From an uncultured Prevotellaceae bacterium (GTDB lineage Bacteria > Bacteroidota > Bacteroidia > Bacteroidales > Bacteroidaceae): a stretch of 64,000 bases of DNA. A program made the position numbers and the translations under genes. The stretch lies in assembly GCA_900318775.1 (NCBI GenBank), contig ONLY01000022.1:16942-80941 (forward strand). Direction: 5' to 3'. Of the stretch, positions 17,805 through 25,903 are shown one piece after another (within the stretch, counting starts at the first letter, position 1; the number at the start of each line of letters is the position of its first letter). The notes under the pieces were generated by a model, which was not told the DNA's origin, did not search any database, and saw only the letters and a program-made list of their open reading frames with translations.

Positions 17805-18935
17805 ATGTCAAAGAAAGTATATAAAATGGTTGACTTGTTTGCAGGTTGTGGTGGATTAAGTTTGGGATTGGAGCAAGCCGGCTTTACACCTTGGTTTGTA
17901 AATGAAATTGTTGAGCCATTTGCAAACACATATAAGGTTAATCACGGCTTGTCGGATGAGCATTACTATATAGGGAATATCGTAACGCTTAATGAAAATA
18001 TCCATGAATACAAGGATATACTCTCTGACATAACTCTTGTATGTGGTGGGCCTCCTTGTCAAGGCTTTTCCATGGCAAACAGGCAGCGAATTCTCGATGA
18101 CCCCCGCAACAATTTGTACAAGCAATACCTTATCTTTTTAAGCAATGTGCGCCCTCAGTTTTTCATCATGGAAAATGTGAAGGGTATGATGAAAAAGAAA
18201 GATGAAATTATCCAGAACTTCAAGGAATACCTTGGAGAAGAATACCTGTATGATTACGCCGTATTGAGGGCACAAGATTTTGGTGTTCCTCAGAATAGGG
18301 AACGCTTCATTATGATTGGTAATCGCATGGGGATTCCGCCAAAAGATATTTTCAGGGAAATCAATAAAAATAAGCGTGAAGCTTTTGTTTTGCGTGATGC
18401 TTTGTATGGTTTACCACATTTGGAAGCGAAGAAAGAAAAAGGGAAAATTGGAGTTGAAGACATAAGCTCCGGATTGACAGAAAGAGATTTCGATTATCCT
18501 CAAACGGATTTCTATCATTTCATAAACGGTGATAAGGTCATCAAAAAATTGTACAACCACAAGAACCGTTACAACAACGATAGGGATATTGAGATATTCA
18601 GAAGATTGCCACAAGGAGCAAATTCGCTTCATGATTCCATCGCTGACATTATGCCTTATAAACGGCGTAATAACATTTTCAAAGATAAATATTTCAAATT
18701 GGATGAAACACAAATTTGCAAGACAATAACTTCCCACATGAAGTTTGATTGCAATATGTATATACACCCATGGGAAGAAAGAGGTTTGAGTCCAAGAGAA
18801 GCTGCTCGTATACAAACATTTCCAGATGATTACATTCTCACTGGTGCTCAAAATATGTGGTATGCTCAAGTAGGGAATGCTGTTCCTGTAAAACTTGCCA
18901 AAGCAATTGGTGATGGCATAATCAAATTCTTATAA
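17805..18935 (+). CDS. DNA cytosine-C5 methyltransferase (first of a tandem pair)
   Basis: 376-residue C5 methyltransferase. Motif I is DLFAGCGGLSLGLEQAG, motif IV GGPPCQGFSMANRQ carries the catalytic Cys, motif VI MENVKGM, motif VIII PQNRERFIMIG, and motif X QVGNAVPVKLA. The region between VIII and X, which reads the DNA, is unlike that of the second enzyme. The start at 17805 (MSKKVYKMVDLFAG) is chosen because it gives a normal distance to motif I; a TTG 19 codons earlier would run through the leader hairpin. Its TAA overlaps the next ATG by one base, so the pair is co-transcribed. The sequence is AT-rich compared with neighbours, suggesting acquisition. Confidence 0.9.
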   Translation: MSKKVYKMVDLFAGCGGLSLGLEQAGFTPWFVNEIVEPFANTYKVNHGLSDEHYYIGNIVTLNENIHEYKDILSDITLVCGGPPCQGFSMANRQRILDDPRNNLYKQYLIFLSNVRPQFFIMENVKGMMKKKDEIIQNFKEYLGEEYLYDYAVLRAQDFGVPQNRERFIMIGNRMGIPPKDIFREINKNKREAFVLRDALYGLPHLEAKKEKGKIGVEDISSGLTERDFDYPQTDFYHFINGDKVIKKLYNHKNRYNNDRDIEIFRRLPQGANSLHDSIADIMPYKRRNNIFKDKYFKLDETQICKTITSHMKFDCNMYIHPWEERGLSPREAARIQTFPDDYILTGAQNMWYAQVGNAVPVKLAKAIGDGIIKFL

Positions 18936-20005
18936 TGACGCACTTAGAATTATTCTCAGGGATAGGCGGTTTCCGTAGGGCATTAGATCTTCTGACCAAC
19001 GATGGCGTGATGGAATTTGAAAGTGTTGGTTATTCTGAAATTGACGCCAAGGCCTCCTTAACCTATACATCAAATTATAACACAGAAGGCGAAGTCGTAT
19101 TAGGTGATATTGTAGCCTTTACCGCAAACCGTCAAAACATAGAGTATTTGCCAGACTTTGATCTTCTTACTGGAGGTTTCCCTTGTCAGACATTTAGCGT
19201 CATGGGGAAACAAGCTGGTTTTGAAGAGGACAGAGGACAACTTTTCTTTAGAATTGCAGACATTCTCGCAGTAAAACGCCCTGCTAATGTGTTATTGGAA
19301 AATGTCAAGAATCTTTATGTTCATGACAGAGGTAATACATTTGCAAGAATTGTCCAAGAACTAAACAACTTGGGATATAATGTTATTAGCAATATCTTTG
19401 ATACACAAAACTACCATTTGCCTCAAAGAAGAAGAAGGGTGTTGATTTTTGCTACTACACACCCTCTGCCCGAAAATGCGAATGAATTATTTACTCCATC
19501 GAATGTACAAAATCTATTTGATGAACATTATCATAATTTAGCTGTTCCCCATTATGACACAGTACTAGATTTATTGGAGCATCAAGTGGAACAAAAATAT
19601 TTTCTTTCTGAAAGAATAAAACCAACAATCCTTTCAGATGGTTCGGGTAGATTTATTTCTAGGTCAGACATTAACCAAATGATTGCAAGAACGTTGACGG
19701 CATCAATGCACAAGATGCACAGGGCTTGTCAAGACAATTATTATAGCCAAGACTTTATTGATACCAATGGAGCTGTTAATCCTGTTAGAAATATGACAAA
19801 AGAACAGCTTGCTCAGATACCTATCAGAAAGATAACTCCAGAGGAAGCTTTCATGTTGCAGGGATTCCCCCCAGAATTTGCCACAAATGCTAGAAATGCA
19901 GGTGTTTCTGATGGTGCTTTATACAAACAAGCAGGTAATGCTGTTAGTGTAAACACAATCTATGCTGTAGTTTATTTTTTAATTCATAACCATTTCTTAT
20001 ACTAA
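18935..20005 (+). CDS. DNA cytosine-C5 methyltransferase (second of a tandem pair)
   Basis: 356-residue C5 methyltransferase with motif I LFSGIGGFRRALDLL, motif IV GGFPCQTFSVMGKQAG, motif VI LLENVKN, motif VIII PQRRRRVLIFA, and motif X YKQAGNAVSVNT. It is clearly a different subfamily from the upstream enzyme. Two adjacent C5 enzymes with one nuclease is the arrangement expected when the recognition site is asymmetric and each strand needs its own methylase. It ends one base before the nuclease-like gene. Confidence 0.9.
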   Translation: MTHLELFSGIGGFRRALDLLTNDGVMEFESVGYSEIDAKASLTYTSNYNTEGEVVLGDIVAFTANRQNIEYLPDFDLLTGGFPCQTFSVMGKQAGFEEDRGQLFFRIADILAVKRPANVLLENVKNLYVHDRGNTFARIVQELNNLGYNVISNIFDTQNYHLPQRRRRVLIFATTHPLPENANELFTPSNVQNLFDEHYHNLAVPHYDTVLDLLEHQVEQKYFLSERIKPTILSDGSGRFISRSDINQMIARTLTASMHKMHRACQDNYYSQDFIDTNGAVNPVRNMTKEQLAQIPIRKITPEEAFMLQGFPPEFATNARNAGVSDGALYKQAGNAVSVNTIYAVVYFLIHNHFLY

Positions 20006-20006
20006 G

Positions 20007-21200
20007 ATGATATTTGAAATTCACAGAGAAGGTAAAATTTCCTATAAAAGGTTATCTGGTGCCGACCTTAAAAGGAGTAAATCCCACCAAACACATATTG
20101 GATTGTCAAATGATAGTTTGACGTTCATGCCAGATGATAAAACAGAATATTCTGCGATGCTCATCTATAATGGTTATTGTGATATTCTGAACTGTGAAAT
20201 AGCAAAGATTCACAGGGCTGATGGCAGATATGATGCACCTAAGATTTCAATGGGGAAGAAATCTGATAATGTTGTTAATAAGATACGTTCATTTGCGAAT
20301 GAAGCAGTGGACGAGGATTTCTATCTGTTATGGTTCGGCTTAGATAGTTTAACTCCTGTATTTTGGCTTATCAAAGATGGTTCTGGTGATTATAATTTCC
20401 TAAACAAATTTTGTGATTTGGAAAATCTCAAAGACAGGAGCATAAAGATACTCAAACGTGATGATATAGTATTTTCTCATGTGTTAGCGTATGCTCAAAG
20501 TCGTATAGAAAACGCAACAATCAATTTACAAAAGGATTTGGAACTTTCTGTAGAATTAGAAAATGAAAATCCCAAATTCAAAGATGCAGATGTAAAGAAA
20601 GCGAGAAGCTACATTAATGAGTTAGGCAAGCAAGGGGAATCATTAATTGATGAATATTTGAGCAGACAAAAATCGGAAAGATTTGTATCTGAATATGAGT
20701 GGATGAATAAAAGTAATGAACAGGGTAAACCATTCGATTTTTATATCAAGTATTCTACAGGATTAGAACAATGGATTGATGTAAAGACCACAGAACATGA
20801 ATTTGAACAAGCTGTAATAATAAGCAAGAACGAGATTAGATTTATAACTGAAAAGAAAGATCCCAATTATGCCATCTTTCGAGTGTATTCTAAACGAAAA
20901 CTGCAAGCGAAATTAAGGAGATGTTCTGAATGTTTGAAGTACATGGAAAAACTTTTAAGGGACATGGATTATATGACAAAAAGTATGGCTGACTATCAAG
21001 CTTCACTTGTCAATTATAAAATAGCCTTTGTCCCTAGTTCGATTTCATTCCATAAAATCTCAGATGAAGAGATAATAACCTACAACAAAGGATTGGATCT
21101 AGATATGAGTGTGAGGAACGTTGATTATGTGGATAAAGCTTCTAAGGAAGAAGAATCTTCAATAGCTGCGGATTTATTTTCACTCGAAAAAAGAATTTAA
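20007..21200 (+). CDS. Putative restriction endonuclease with DUF3883-like PD-(D/E)XK domain
   Basis: 397-residue protein without clear homology in its first ~190 residues. From about residue 205 it carries a nuclease-like module: GKQGESLIDEYLSRQ (helix with the conserved E), YEWMNKSNEQGKPFDFYIKY, and WIDVKTTEHEF, where the D-x-K of a PD-(D/E)XK fold is visible. This matches the DUF3883/NO VEIN C-terminal type found in restriction systems. It directly follows the two methyltransferases by one base, so it is most simply the cognate restriction enzyme. The codons are strongly AT-rich. Recognition site and cleavage position cannot be read from the sequence. Confidence 0.72.
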   Translation: MIFEIHREGKISYKRLSGADLKRSKSHQTHIGLSNDSLTFMPDDKTEYSAMLIYNGYCDILNCEIAKIHRADGRYDAPKISMGKKSDNVVNKIRSFANEAVDEDFYLLWFGLDSLTPVFWLIKDGSGDYNFLNKFCDLENLKDRSIKILKRDDIVFSHVLAYAQSRIENATINLQKDLELSVELENENPKFKDADVKKARSYINELGKQGESLIDEYLSRQKSERFVSEYEWMNKSNEQGKPFDFYIKYSTGLEQWIDVKTTEHEFEQAVIISKNEIRFITEKKDPNYAIFRVYSKRKLQAKLRRCSECLKYMEKLLRDMDYMTKSMADYQASLVNYKIAFVPSSISFHKISDEEIITYNKGLDLDMSVRNVDYVDKASKEEESSIAADLFSLEKRI

Positions 21201-21478
21201 CAATAGATTCTATAAATAAGCCGCGTCAAGGCTCTAAAATCTGTGTAATCCACGTAATCTGTGTGACATTAAAAACTCCGCGCCAGCCAAGACGCGCAGA
21301 GGCCTATTTCTGGGCCTTGCCCAAAGATTTTTAATTATTTTGAAAGATTTCTTGCGAAGCAATAAACATTACAAAGAGCCGTGCCGAGGCTCCAAATAAT
21401 CTGCTTACTGGGGCTTGGGAAGGGGCACACAGATAGCTCTGTGTGAAGACTTCGAGAGGGAGATATATGAACAACCAA
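21201..21478. other. Non-coding end of the island
   Basis: No coding frame is supported. It contains a short direct repeat (AATCTGTGTAA / AATCTGTGTGA near 21238-21267) and two related small hairpins of the AGCC..GGCT type (about 21218-21235 and 21376-21392). These are likely decayed intergenic repeats or terminators of the nuclease gene. Confidence 0.4.
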
Positions 21479-21513
21479 AGCGAGGCTTCAGATGTGAAAT
21501 CTGAAGCCTCGCT
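21479..21513 (-). terminator. Hairpin downstream of tRNA-Gln
   Basis: A perfect 15-bp stem, AGCGAGGCTTCAGAT paired with its complement around GTGAA, begins two bases past the tRNA 3' end on the minus strand. It is duplicated at 16997-17030. Confidence 0.7.
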
Positions 21514-21514
21514 T

Positions 21515-21589
21515 TGGTTGGGATACCCGGGCTCGAACCAGGAATAACAGGACCAGAATCTGTTGTGTTGCCAATTACACCATATCCCA
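21515..21589 (-). tRNA. tRNA-Gln (anticodon CTG)
   Basis: The minus strand begins TGGGATATGGTGTAATTGG and ends with TATCCCA-A-CCA, so the 7-bp acceptor stem is perfect and CCA is encoded. The anticodon loop is TTCTGGT, giving CTG. The last anticodon-stem pair is A31-C39, a mismatch. The T-arm carries GGTTCGAGCC. A -7 box lies at 21640. It is the right-hand, intact copy of a repeat whose decayed copy is at 17032. Confidence 0.9.
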
Positions 21590-21639
21590 ATTTTATTGCA
21601 GCAACTCTTTAAGGGCCCCCTCATTTCCGAATTGCGATG

Positions 21640-21647
21640 CAAAGGTA
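21640..21647 (-). promoter_or_regulatory. -7 box for tRNA-Gln
   Basis: The minus strand reads TACCTTTG, about 50 bases before the tRNA 5' end. Confidence 0.6.
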
Positions 21648-21741
21648 GTGCTTTTCGTGAAACCGACAAAGGGTTTCACGTTTTTTTTTCGTCAAAGGGT
21701 GATTTTTCTAAGTTCAGGACGAGAAAAAGCGAGGAAATCAG

Positions 21742-21749
21742 TACCTTTG
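21742..21749 (+). promoter_or_regulatory. -7 box for surE
   Basis: TACCTTTG lies 24 bases before the surE ATG. Confidence 0.65.
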
Positions 21750-21773
21750 TAGTCAGAAAACACTCAAAAAAGC

Positions 21774-22550
21774 ATGAATAAACTAATCTTCATAAGTAAC
21801 GATGATGGCTATGATGCAGGGGGGGTGCAACAGTTGGCGGAGATGATGCGCGAGCTGGGTGACGTGTTTGTTGTGGCGCCTGATGGCGGACGCAGCGGAG
21901 CGAGCATGAGCATCAGCAGCCATACGCCTGTAAGGAACACGCTCATCAAGCAGGAGTCTGAAACGGAAGGGCGTGGAAGCCTGACGGTATGGTCCTGCAC
22001 AGGCACACCAAACGACTGCACAAAGATGGCATTCGAAATACTCTTGCCCCGACGCCCCGACTTGGTGCTGGGAGGCATCAATCATGGCGAGAACTGCGGC
22101 GTGAACGCTCATTATTCGGGCACCATGTCTATCGCCTTGGAAGGCTGTATCAAGCAAGTGCCCTCCATCGCCTTCTCTAGCGGCAGAATAGCAAAGGATG
22201 CCGACTTTAGCTACATGAAGGAATGGGTAATGAAGATTGCACGCACCACGCTGGAGGACGGTCTCCCGTTGGGTGTATGCCTCAATGTGAATGTGCCCAA
22301 TGTGGAGAAGCCCCAAGGTGTAAGAATTTGCAAAATGGGGCTTGGCGACTGGCATGAAGAGTGGCAGGAACGCGACCACCCAAGAGGCGGAAAATACTAT
22401 TGGATAGCAGGCTATTACGCACCCTACAATCCGGACGACGAGGAGACGGACTCTTGGGCATACCACCAAGGATATGTGGCCGTGACGCCTCTGCAGCTGG
22501 ACATGACAGCTTATGACACAATGAAGAAGCTGGAATCGACGTATAACTGA
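21774..22550 (+). CDS. surE: 5'/3'-nucleotidase SurE
   Basis: 258-residue metal-dependent nucleotidase/survival protein that dephosphorylates nucleoside monophosphates. It begins with the family signature LIFISNDDGYDAGGVQ with the metal-binding DD pair. It also has VVAPDGGRSGASMSIS, CTGTPNDCTKMA, and GINHGENCGVNAHYSGT. The length is normal. A -7 box is directly upstream. LpxB follows on the same strand after 84 bases. Confidence 0.94.
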   Translation: MNKLIFISNDDGYDAGGVQQLAEMMRELGDVFVVAPDGGRSGASMSISSHTPVRNTLIKQESETEGRGSLTVWSCTGTPNDCTKMAFEILLPRRPDLVLGGINHGENCGVNAHYSGTMSIALEGCIKQVPSIAFSSGRIAKDADFSYMKEWVMKIARTTLEDGLPLGVCLNVNVPNVEKPQGVRICKMGLGDWHEEWQERDHPRGGKYYWIAGYYAPYNPDDEETDSWAYHQGYVAVTPLQLDMTAYDTMKKLESTYN

Positions 22551-22634
22551 TTAGGCATCAGGCCGTACATGGCGGCGGCAAAAGCGCACATGATTGTGGC
22601 ACATTTCAACTGATGCATCATATCACTATTAAAG

Positions 22635-23765
22635 ATGAAGTATTATCTCATAGCAGGAGAGGCTTCGGGCGACTTGCACGCTTCGAACCTGATGGCGGCG
22701 CTGAAGGAGGAAGACTCCGAGGCAGAGTTCCGCTTTTATGGAGGCGACAAGATGGCGGCTGTAGGCGGCACGATGGTGAAGCACTACCGTGAACTGGCTT
22801 ACATGGGATTCATTCCTGTGCTGCTGCATTTGCCCACCATTCTAAAAAACATGAAGCGCTGCAAGGCGGATATTGCGCAATGGAGGCCCGATGTGGTCAT
22901 TCTGGTGGACTATCCTGGCTTCAATCTTGACATTGCCCAATATGTGCACGCCCAAGGTATCTGCAAGGTATTCTACTATATCAGTCCCAAGATTTGGGCC
23001 TGGAAAGAATACCGCATCAAGAACATCCGGCGCGATGTGGACGAGCTGTTCTCCATCCTGCCCTTTGAGGTACAATGGTTCAAGGAACGAAACTACAACA
23101 TCCACTATGTGGGCAATCCCTGCGTGGATGCCGTGGAGGGATTCCGCAAGGCGCTTGCCGACAAGGGGGATCCGACGACGGCCAAGCAGCAGATTGCCAT
23201 CGTGGCAGGCAGCCGCAAGCAGGAAATCAAGGACAACCTGCGCATGATGCTGCAAGCTGCCGCAACGTACAATGACTATAAGCTGGTCATTGCTGGCGCG
23301 CCCAACATCGATGCCGCCTACTACCAACGGTACATCCCCAAAGGAATAGAAGCAGAACTGCGATTCGGAGAGACTTACCAGATTGTGAGCGAGTCGGCTG
23401 CCGCCCTAGTCACATCGGGCACTGCCACTCTGGAGACCGCTATTCTGGGCACACCGCAAGTGGTATGCTACGCCACACCCGTAGGCAAGTTTATCTCATG
23501 GCTTAGAAAGAGAATCCTGAAAGTGAAATTCATCTCGCTGGTCAACCTTGTGGCTGACCGAGAAATTGTACAAGAATTGGTGGCTGACCGCATGACCCAC
23601 GAAAACATGGTTAAGTATCTGGGCGATATATTACCCGGCAGAGCAGGACGTCAGCAAATGCTGGACGACTACGCCGAAATGAATCGTATCCTTGGCCCAT
23701 GCGGCGCCAGCAAGCGAGCCGCCCAAGAAATGATACGGCTTTTACAACAATCACAACCTCAATAA
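22635..23765 (+). CDS. lpxB: Lipid-A-disaccharide synthase
   Basis: 376-residue GT19 glycosyltransferase joining UDP-diacylglucosamine and lipid X at the inner membrane. It shows YLIAGEASGDLHASNLM at the start, VVILVDYPGFNLDIA, YYISPKIWAWKEYRIK, the LPFE-x-x-W-F segment, HYVGNPCVD, and VTSGTATLETAILGTPQVVCY. All are conserved in LpxB. Length and start (ATG at 22635) are normal. It sits seven bases upstream of a small conserved gene. Confidence 0.94.
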   Translation: MKYYLIAGEASGDLHASNLMAALKEEDSEAEFRFYGGDKMAAVGGTMVKHYRELAYMGFIPVLLHLPTILKNMKRCKADIAQWRPDVVILVDYPGFNLDIAQYVHAQGICKVFYYISPKIWAWKEYRIKNIRRDVDELFSILPFEVQWFKERNYNIHYVGNPCVDAVEGFRKALADKGDPTTAKQQIAIVAGSRKQEIKDNLRMMLQAAATYNDYKLVIAGAPNIDAAYYQRYIPKGIEAELRFGETYQIVSESAAALVTSGTATLETAILGTPQVVCYATPVGKFISWLRKRILKVKFISLVNLVADREIVQELVADRMTHENMVKYLGDILPGRAGRQQMLDDYAEMNRILGPCGASKRAAQEMIRLLQQSQPQ

Positions 23766-23772
23766 AAAGACT

Positions 23773-24024
23773 ATGGAATATAAGAAATCATACACCAAAG
23801 AGGAGCTTCTGGAACTCCGCCATTGGTTTGACACCCACACTTACGAGAAAGAACTGGACATGGGGCATGGTCTCTTCATCCCTGACGTGGACAAGACACT
23901 GGTCCCCATGTTTCTGACAGCAATGGACCAGTATGAGAACATCACGTTCTCGGGACAAATCAGACAGTTGTTCCGCATTCGCGAAGAGCTAATCAAGCAA
24001 AACAAAGTTACAGGAGAGAAGTAG
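23773..24024 (+). CDS. Small conserved Bacteroidales protein of unknown function
   Basis: 83-residue soluble protein with no signal or membrane segment. Recognisable features are KEELLELRHWFDTHTYEKEL and DMGHGLFIPDVDKTLVPMF, with a helical C-terminus FSGQIRQLFRIREELIKQNK. It resembles short Bacteroidales proteins (DUF6965-like) that lack an assigned role. It is seven bases after lpxB, so it is probably co-transcribed. Its 3' end overlaps the tail of rsmA on the other strand by 17 bases. Confidence 0.7.
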   Translation: MEYKKSYTKEELLELRHWFDTHTYEKELDMGHGLFIPDVDKTLVPMFLTAMDQYENITFSGQIRQLFRIREELIKQNKVTGEK

Positions 24025-24796
24025 CAGCAGAAACGCGGTTGGTCAGTTCCACATAGTCCTGAACAGAAAGCTGCTCGGGACGCTTCGTGAAGATGGGGTC
24101 AGCTAACATGGGATGATCTTTGCCCAGAATCTGCTTCATTCCGTTGCGCATCATCTTGCGTCGCATAGTGAACACCGTCTTCACGATGCGTCGGAACAAA
24201 GCCTCATCACATCCCAGAGCATCTTTCCCGTTGCGCGTAAGGCGGATAACTGCACTCTTCACTTTAGGAGGCGGATTGAACACATTCTCGTGGACTGTAA
24301 AGAGATATTCCACATCGTACCACGCCTGAATGAGCACACTCAACACCCCATATGCCTTGCTGCCCGGCTGGGCAGCCATACGCTCTGCGACCTCCTTCTG
24401 AATCATGCCCGTGCAACATGGAATGATGTCACGATTTTCCACCATCTTAAAGAAGATTTGAGACGAGATGTTGTAGGGATAATTACCGGTCAAGACAAAA
24501 GGAGCACCATCAAACACCTCATGGAGCTCCATCTGCAAGAAGTCACCTTCAATAACGTTGTCGCCCAACTGGGGAAAATGCTCGTGAAGGTAGGGAACGG
24601 ACTCAAAGTCAATTTCCACCACCTTGAATGGACGGTTCTTACGAAGAATAAATTGTGTGAGCACGCCCATTCCTGGACCTACTTCCAAAACAGGGATGCC
24701 GGGGCAAACATCAACCGTGTCGGCGATGCGTTGCGCCACACCAAGGTCGGTTAAGAAATGCTGACCGAGAAATTTCTTTGGTTTTACGCTTTTCAC
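24008..24796 (-). CDS. rsmA: 16S rRNA dimethyladenosine transferase
   Basis: 262-residue SAM-dependent enzyme that dimethylates the two adjacent adenosines near the 3' end of 16S rRNA. Motifs are KPKKFLGQHFLTDLG at the start, VLEVGPGMGVLTQFIL (SAM binding), VVEIDFE, and the catalytic NYPYNISSQIFFK. It ends with MRRKMMRNGMKQIL and a short C-terminal domain. The GTG at 24794-24796 is chosen: it gives the family's usual N-terminus, whereas the longer frame would start upstream of the promoter. A -7 box for this gene lies at 24854-24861. Confidence 0.93.
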   Translation of the reverse strand: MKSVKPKKFLGQHFLTDLGVAQRIADTVDVCPGIPVLEVGPGMGVLTQFILRKNRPFKVVEIDFESVPYLHEHFPQLGDNVIEGDFLQMELHEVFDGAPFVLTGNYPYNISSQIFFKMVENRDIIPCCTGMIQKEVAERMAAQPGSKAYGVLSVLIQAWYDVEYLFTVHENVFNPPPKVKSAVIRLTRNGKDALGCDEALFRRIVKTVFTMRRKMMRNGMKQILGKDHPMLADPIFTKRPEQLSVQDYVELTNRVSAATSLL

Positions 24797-24839
24797 GAAA
24801 AAAAATCGTAATGTTGGAGGATGAATGATGAATTTATTG

Positions 24840-24861
24840 TAACTTTGTGGTTGCAAAGGTA
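24840..24861. promoter_or_regulatory. Overlapping divergent -7 boxes (rsmA and YbhN-like gene)
   Basis: Plus strand TAACTTTG at 24840-24847 serves the rightward gene. Minus strand TACCTTTG at 24854-24861 serves rsmA. The boxes are six bases apart, so the two polymerases cannot bind at the same time. Confidence 0.6.
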
Positions 24862-24873
24862 CGACATTTCTCG

Positions 24874-25881
24874 ATGAACAACAAAAAAACACTTAAAAAG
24901 GCACTCAATATCATCGTCCCCTTCTTGTTGGGCGGTGGCATTTTGTGGTGGATGTACCGAGATACCAACTTTCAAGACATGGAGGAAGTGGTGCTGCACC
25001 AGATGAACTGGGGGTGGATGTTGTTCTCATTAGTGTTTGGCGTAACCGCGCAGATGTTTCGGGGCATCCGGTGGAAACAGACTTTGGCGCCACTGGGCGA
25101 GCACCCACACATGGCAGATTGTATCCATGCCATATTCATCTCCTACGCTTCCAGCTTGATTATCCCACGCAGCGGAGAACTGAGCCGGTGCGGAATCTTG
25201 GCTAAATACGACAAAACGCCCTTCTTGAAAGCCCTTGGCACTGTGGTGACAGAACGTATCATCGACTCATTGCTGCTGCTCTCTATCACAGTTGCCGTGA
25301 TCATGGCGCAACTGGCGGTCTTCAACTCGTTCTTCAACAATACTGGAACGAACTTGAATGACATTCTGGAAGGCTTTACCACAACTGGATATTTAGTCAC
25401 AGCATTGTGCCTTCTCATCACTGTGGGCTTTATGTGGCTGGCCATGAAACGCTTCACTTTCATGCAAAAAGTTCGCACGATGCTCTCCAACATCAAGGAA
25501 GGAGTACTGTCGCTCAAAGGAGTGGAGAACAAGAGTTTGTTCGTGTTCTACACTGTAGCCATTTGGGCCAGCTACTTCCTGCATTACTGGATTACATTCC
25601 GCTGCTTCTCTTTCATGGAAGGTTTGGGGTTCACCGCAGCGATAGTAAGCTTCATCGTAGGCAGCATCTCGGTGATTGTCCCTACCCCAAACGGGGCCGG
25701 ACCTTGGCATTTTGCCGTTAAGACCATTTTAATTTTATACGGACTGACAGACACAGAGGCAGTCACCTTCGTGCTCATTGTGCATACGATACAGACGGCA
25801 CTAGTGCCTGTACTCGGCATCTTCTCACTCATCGTTTTGGGTATGCGTTCCGCTGTCAGTTCCAAGGCTATAACAAACTAA
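24874..25881 (+). CDS. YbhN/UPF0104-family integral membrane protein
   Basis: 335-residue multi-pass membrane protein of the lysylphosphatidylglycerol synthase TM-region (flippase-like) superfamily. It has about eight hydrophobic helices, the first at LNIIVPFLLGGGILWWMY. Family marks are FRGIRWKQTLAPLG, a stretch of the SYASSLIIPRSGELSRCGIL type, and the PTPNGAGPWHFAVKTILILYGL end segment. It is likely involved in lipid or glycolipid handling, but no substrate can be read. The ATG at 24874 is used since the -7 box ends at 24847; the longer frame begins before the likely transcript start. Confidence 0.82.
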   Translation: MNNKKTLKKALNIIVPFLLGGGILWWMYRDTNFQDMEEVVLHQMNWGWMLFSLVFGVTAQMFRGIRWKQTLAPLGEHPHMADCIHAIFISYASSLIIPRSGELSRCGILAKYDKTPFLKALGTVVTERIIDSLLLLSITVAVIMAQLAVFNSFFNNTGTNLNDILEGFTTTGYLVTALCLLITVGFMWLAMKRFTFMQKVRTMLSNIKEGVLSLKGVENKSLFVFYTVAIWASYFLHYWITFRCFSFMEGLGFTAAIVSFIVGSISVIVPTPNGAGPWHFAVKTILILYGLTDTEAVTFVLIVHTIQTALVPVLGIFSLIVLGMRSAVSSKAITN

Positions 25882-25903
25882 TTATCACAAAAAACAGAAC
25901 ATC

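Larger units (their letters stand above)
17107..21478 (+). mobile_element. AT-rich restriction-modification island between tRNA-Gln copies
   Basis: The ~4.4 kb between the two tRNA-Gln copies holds a candidate structured RNA, two cytosine methyltransferases and a nuclease-like gene. It is visibly richer in A and T than the flanking housekeeping genes. No integrase, transposase or conjugation gene is visible, so how it arrived cannot be seen. The boundaries are taken from the tRNA-like repeats and are inferred. Confidence 0.45.
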
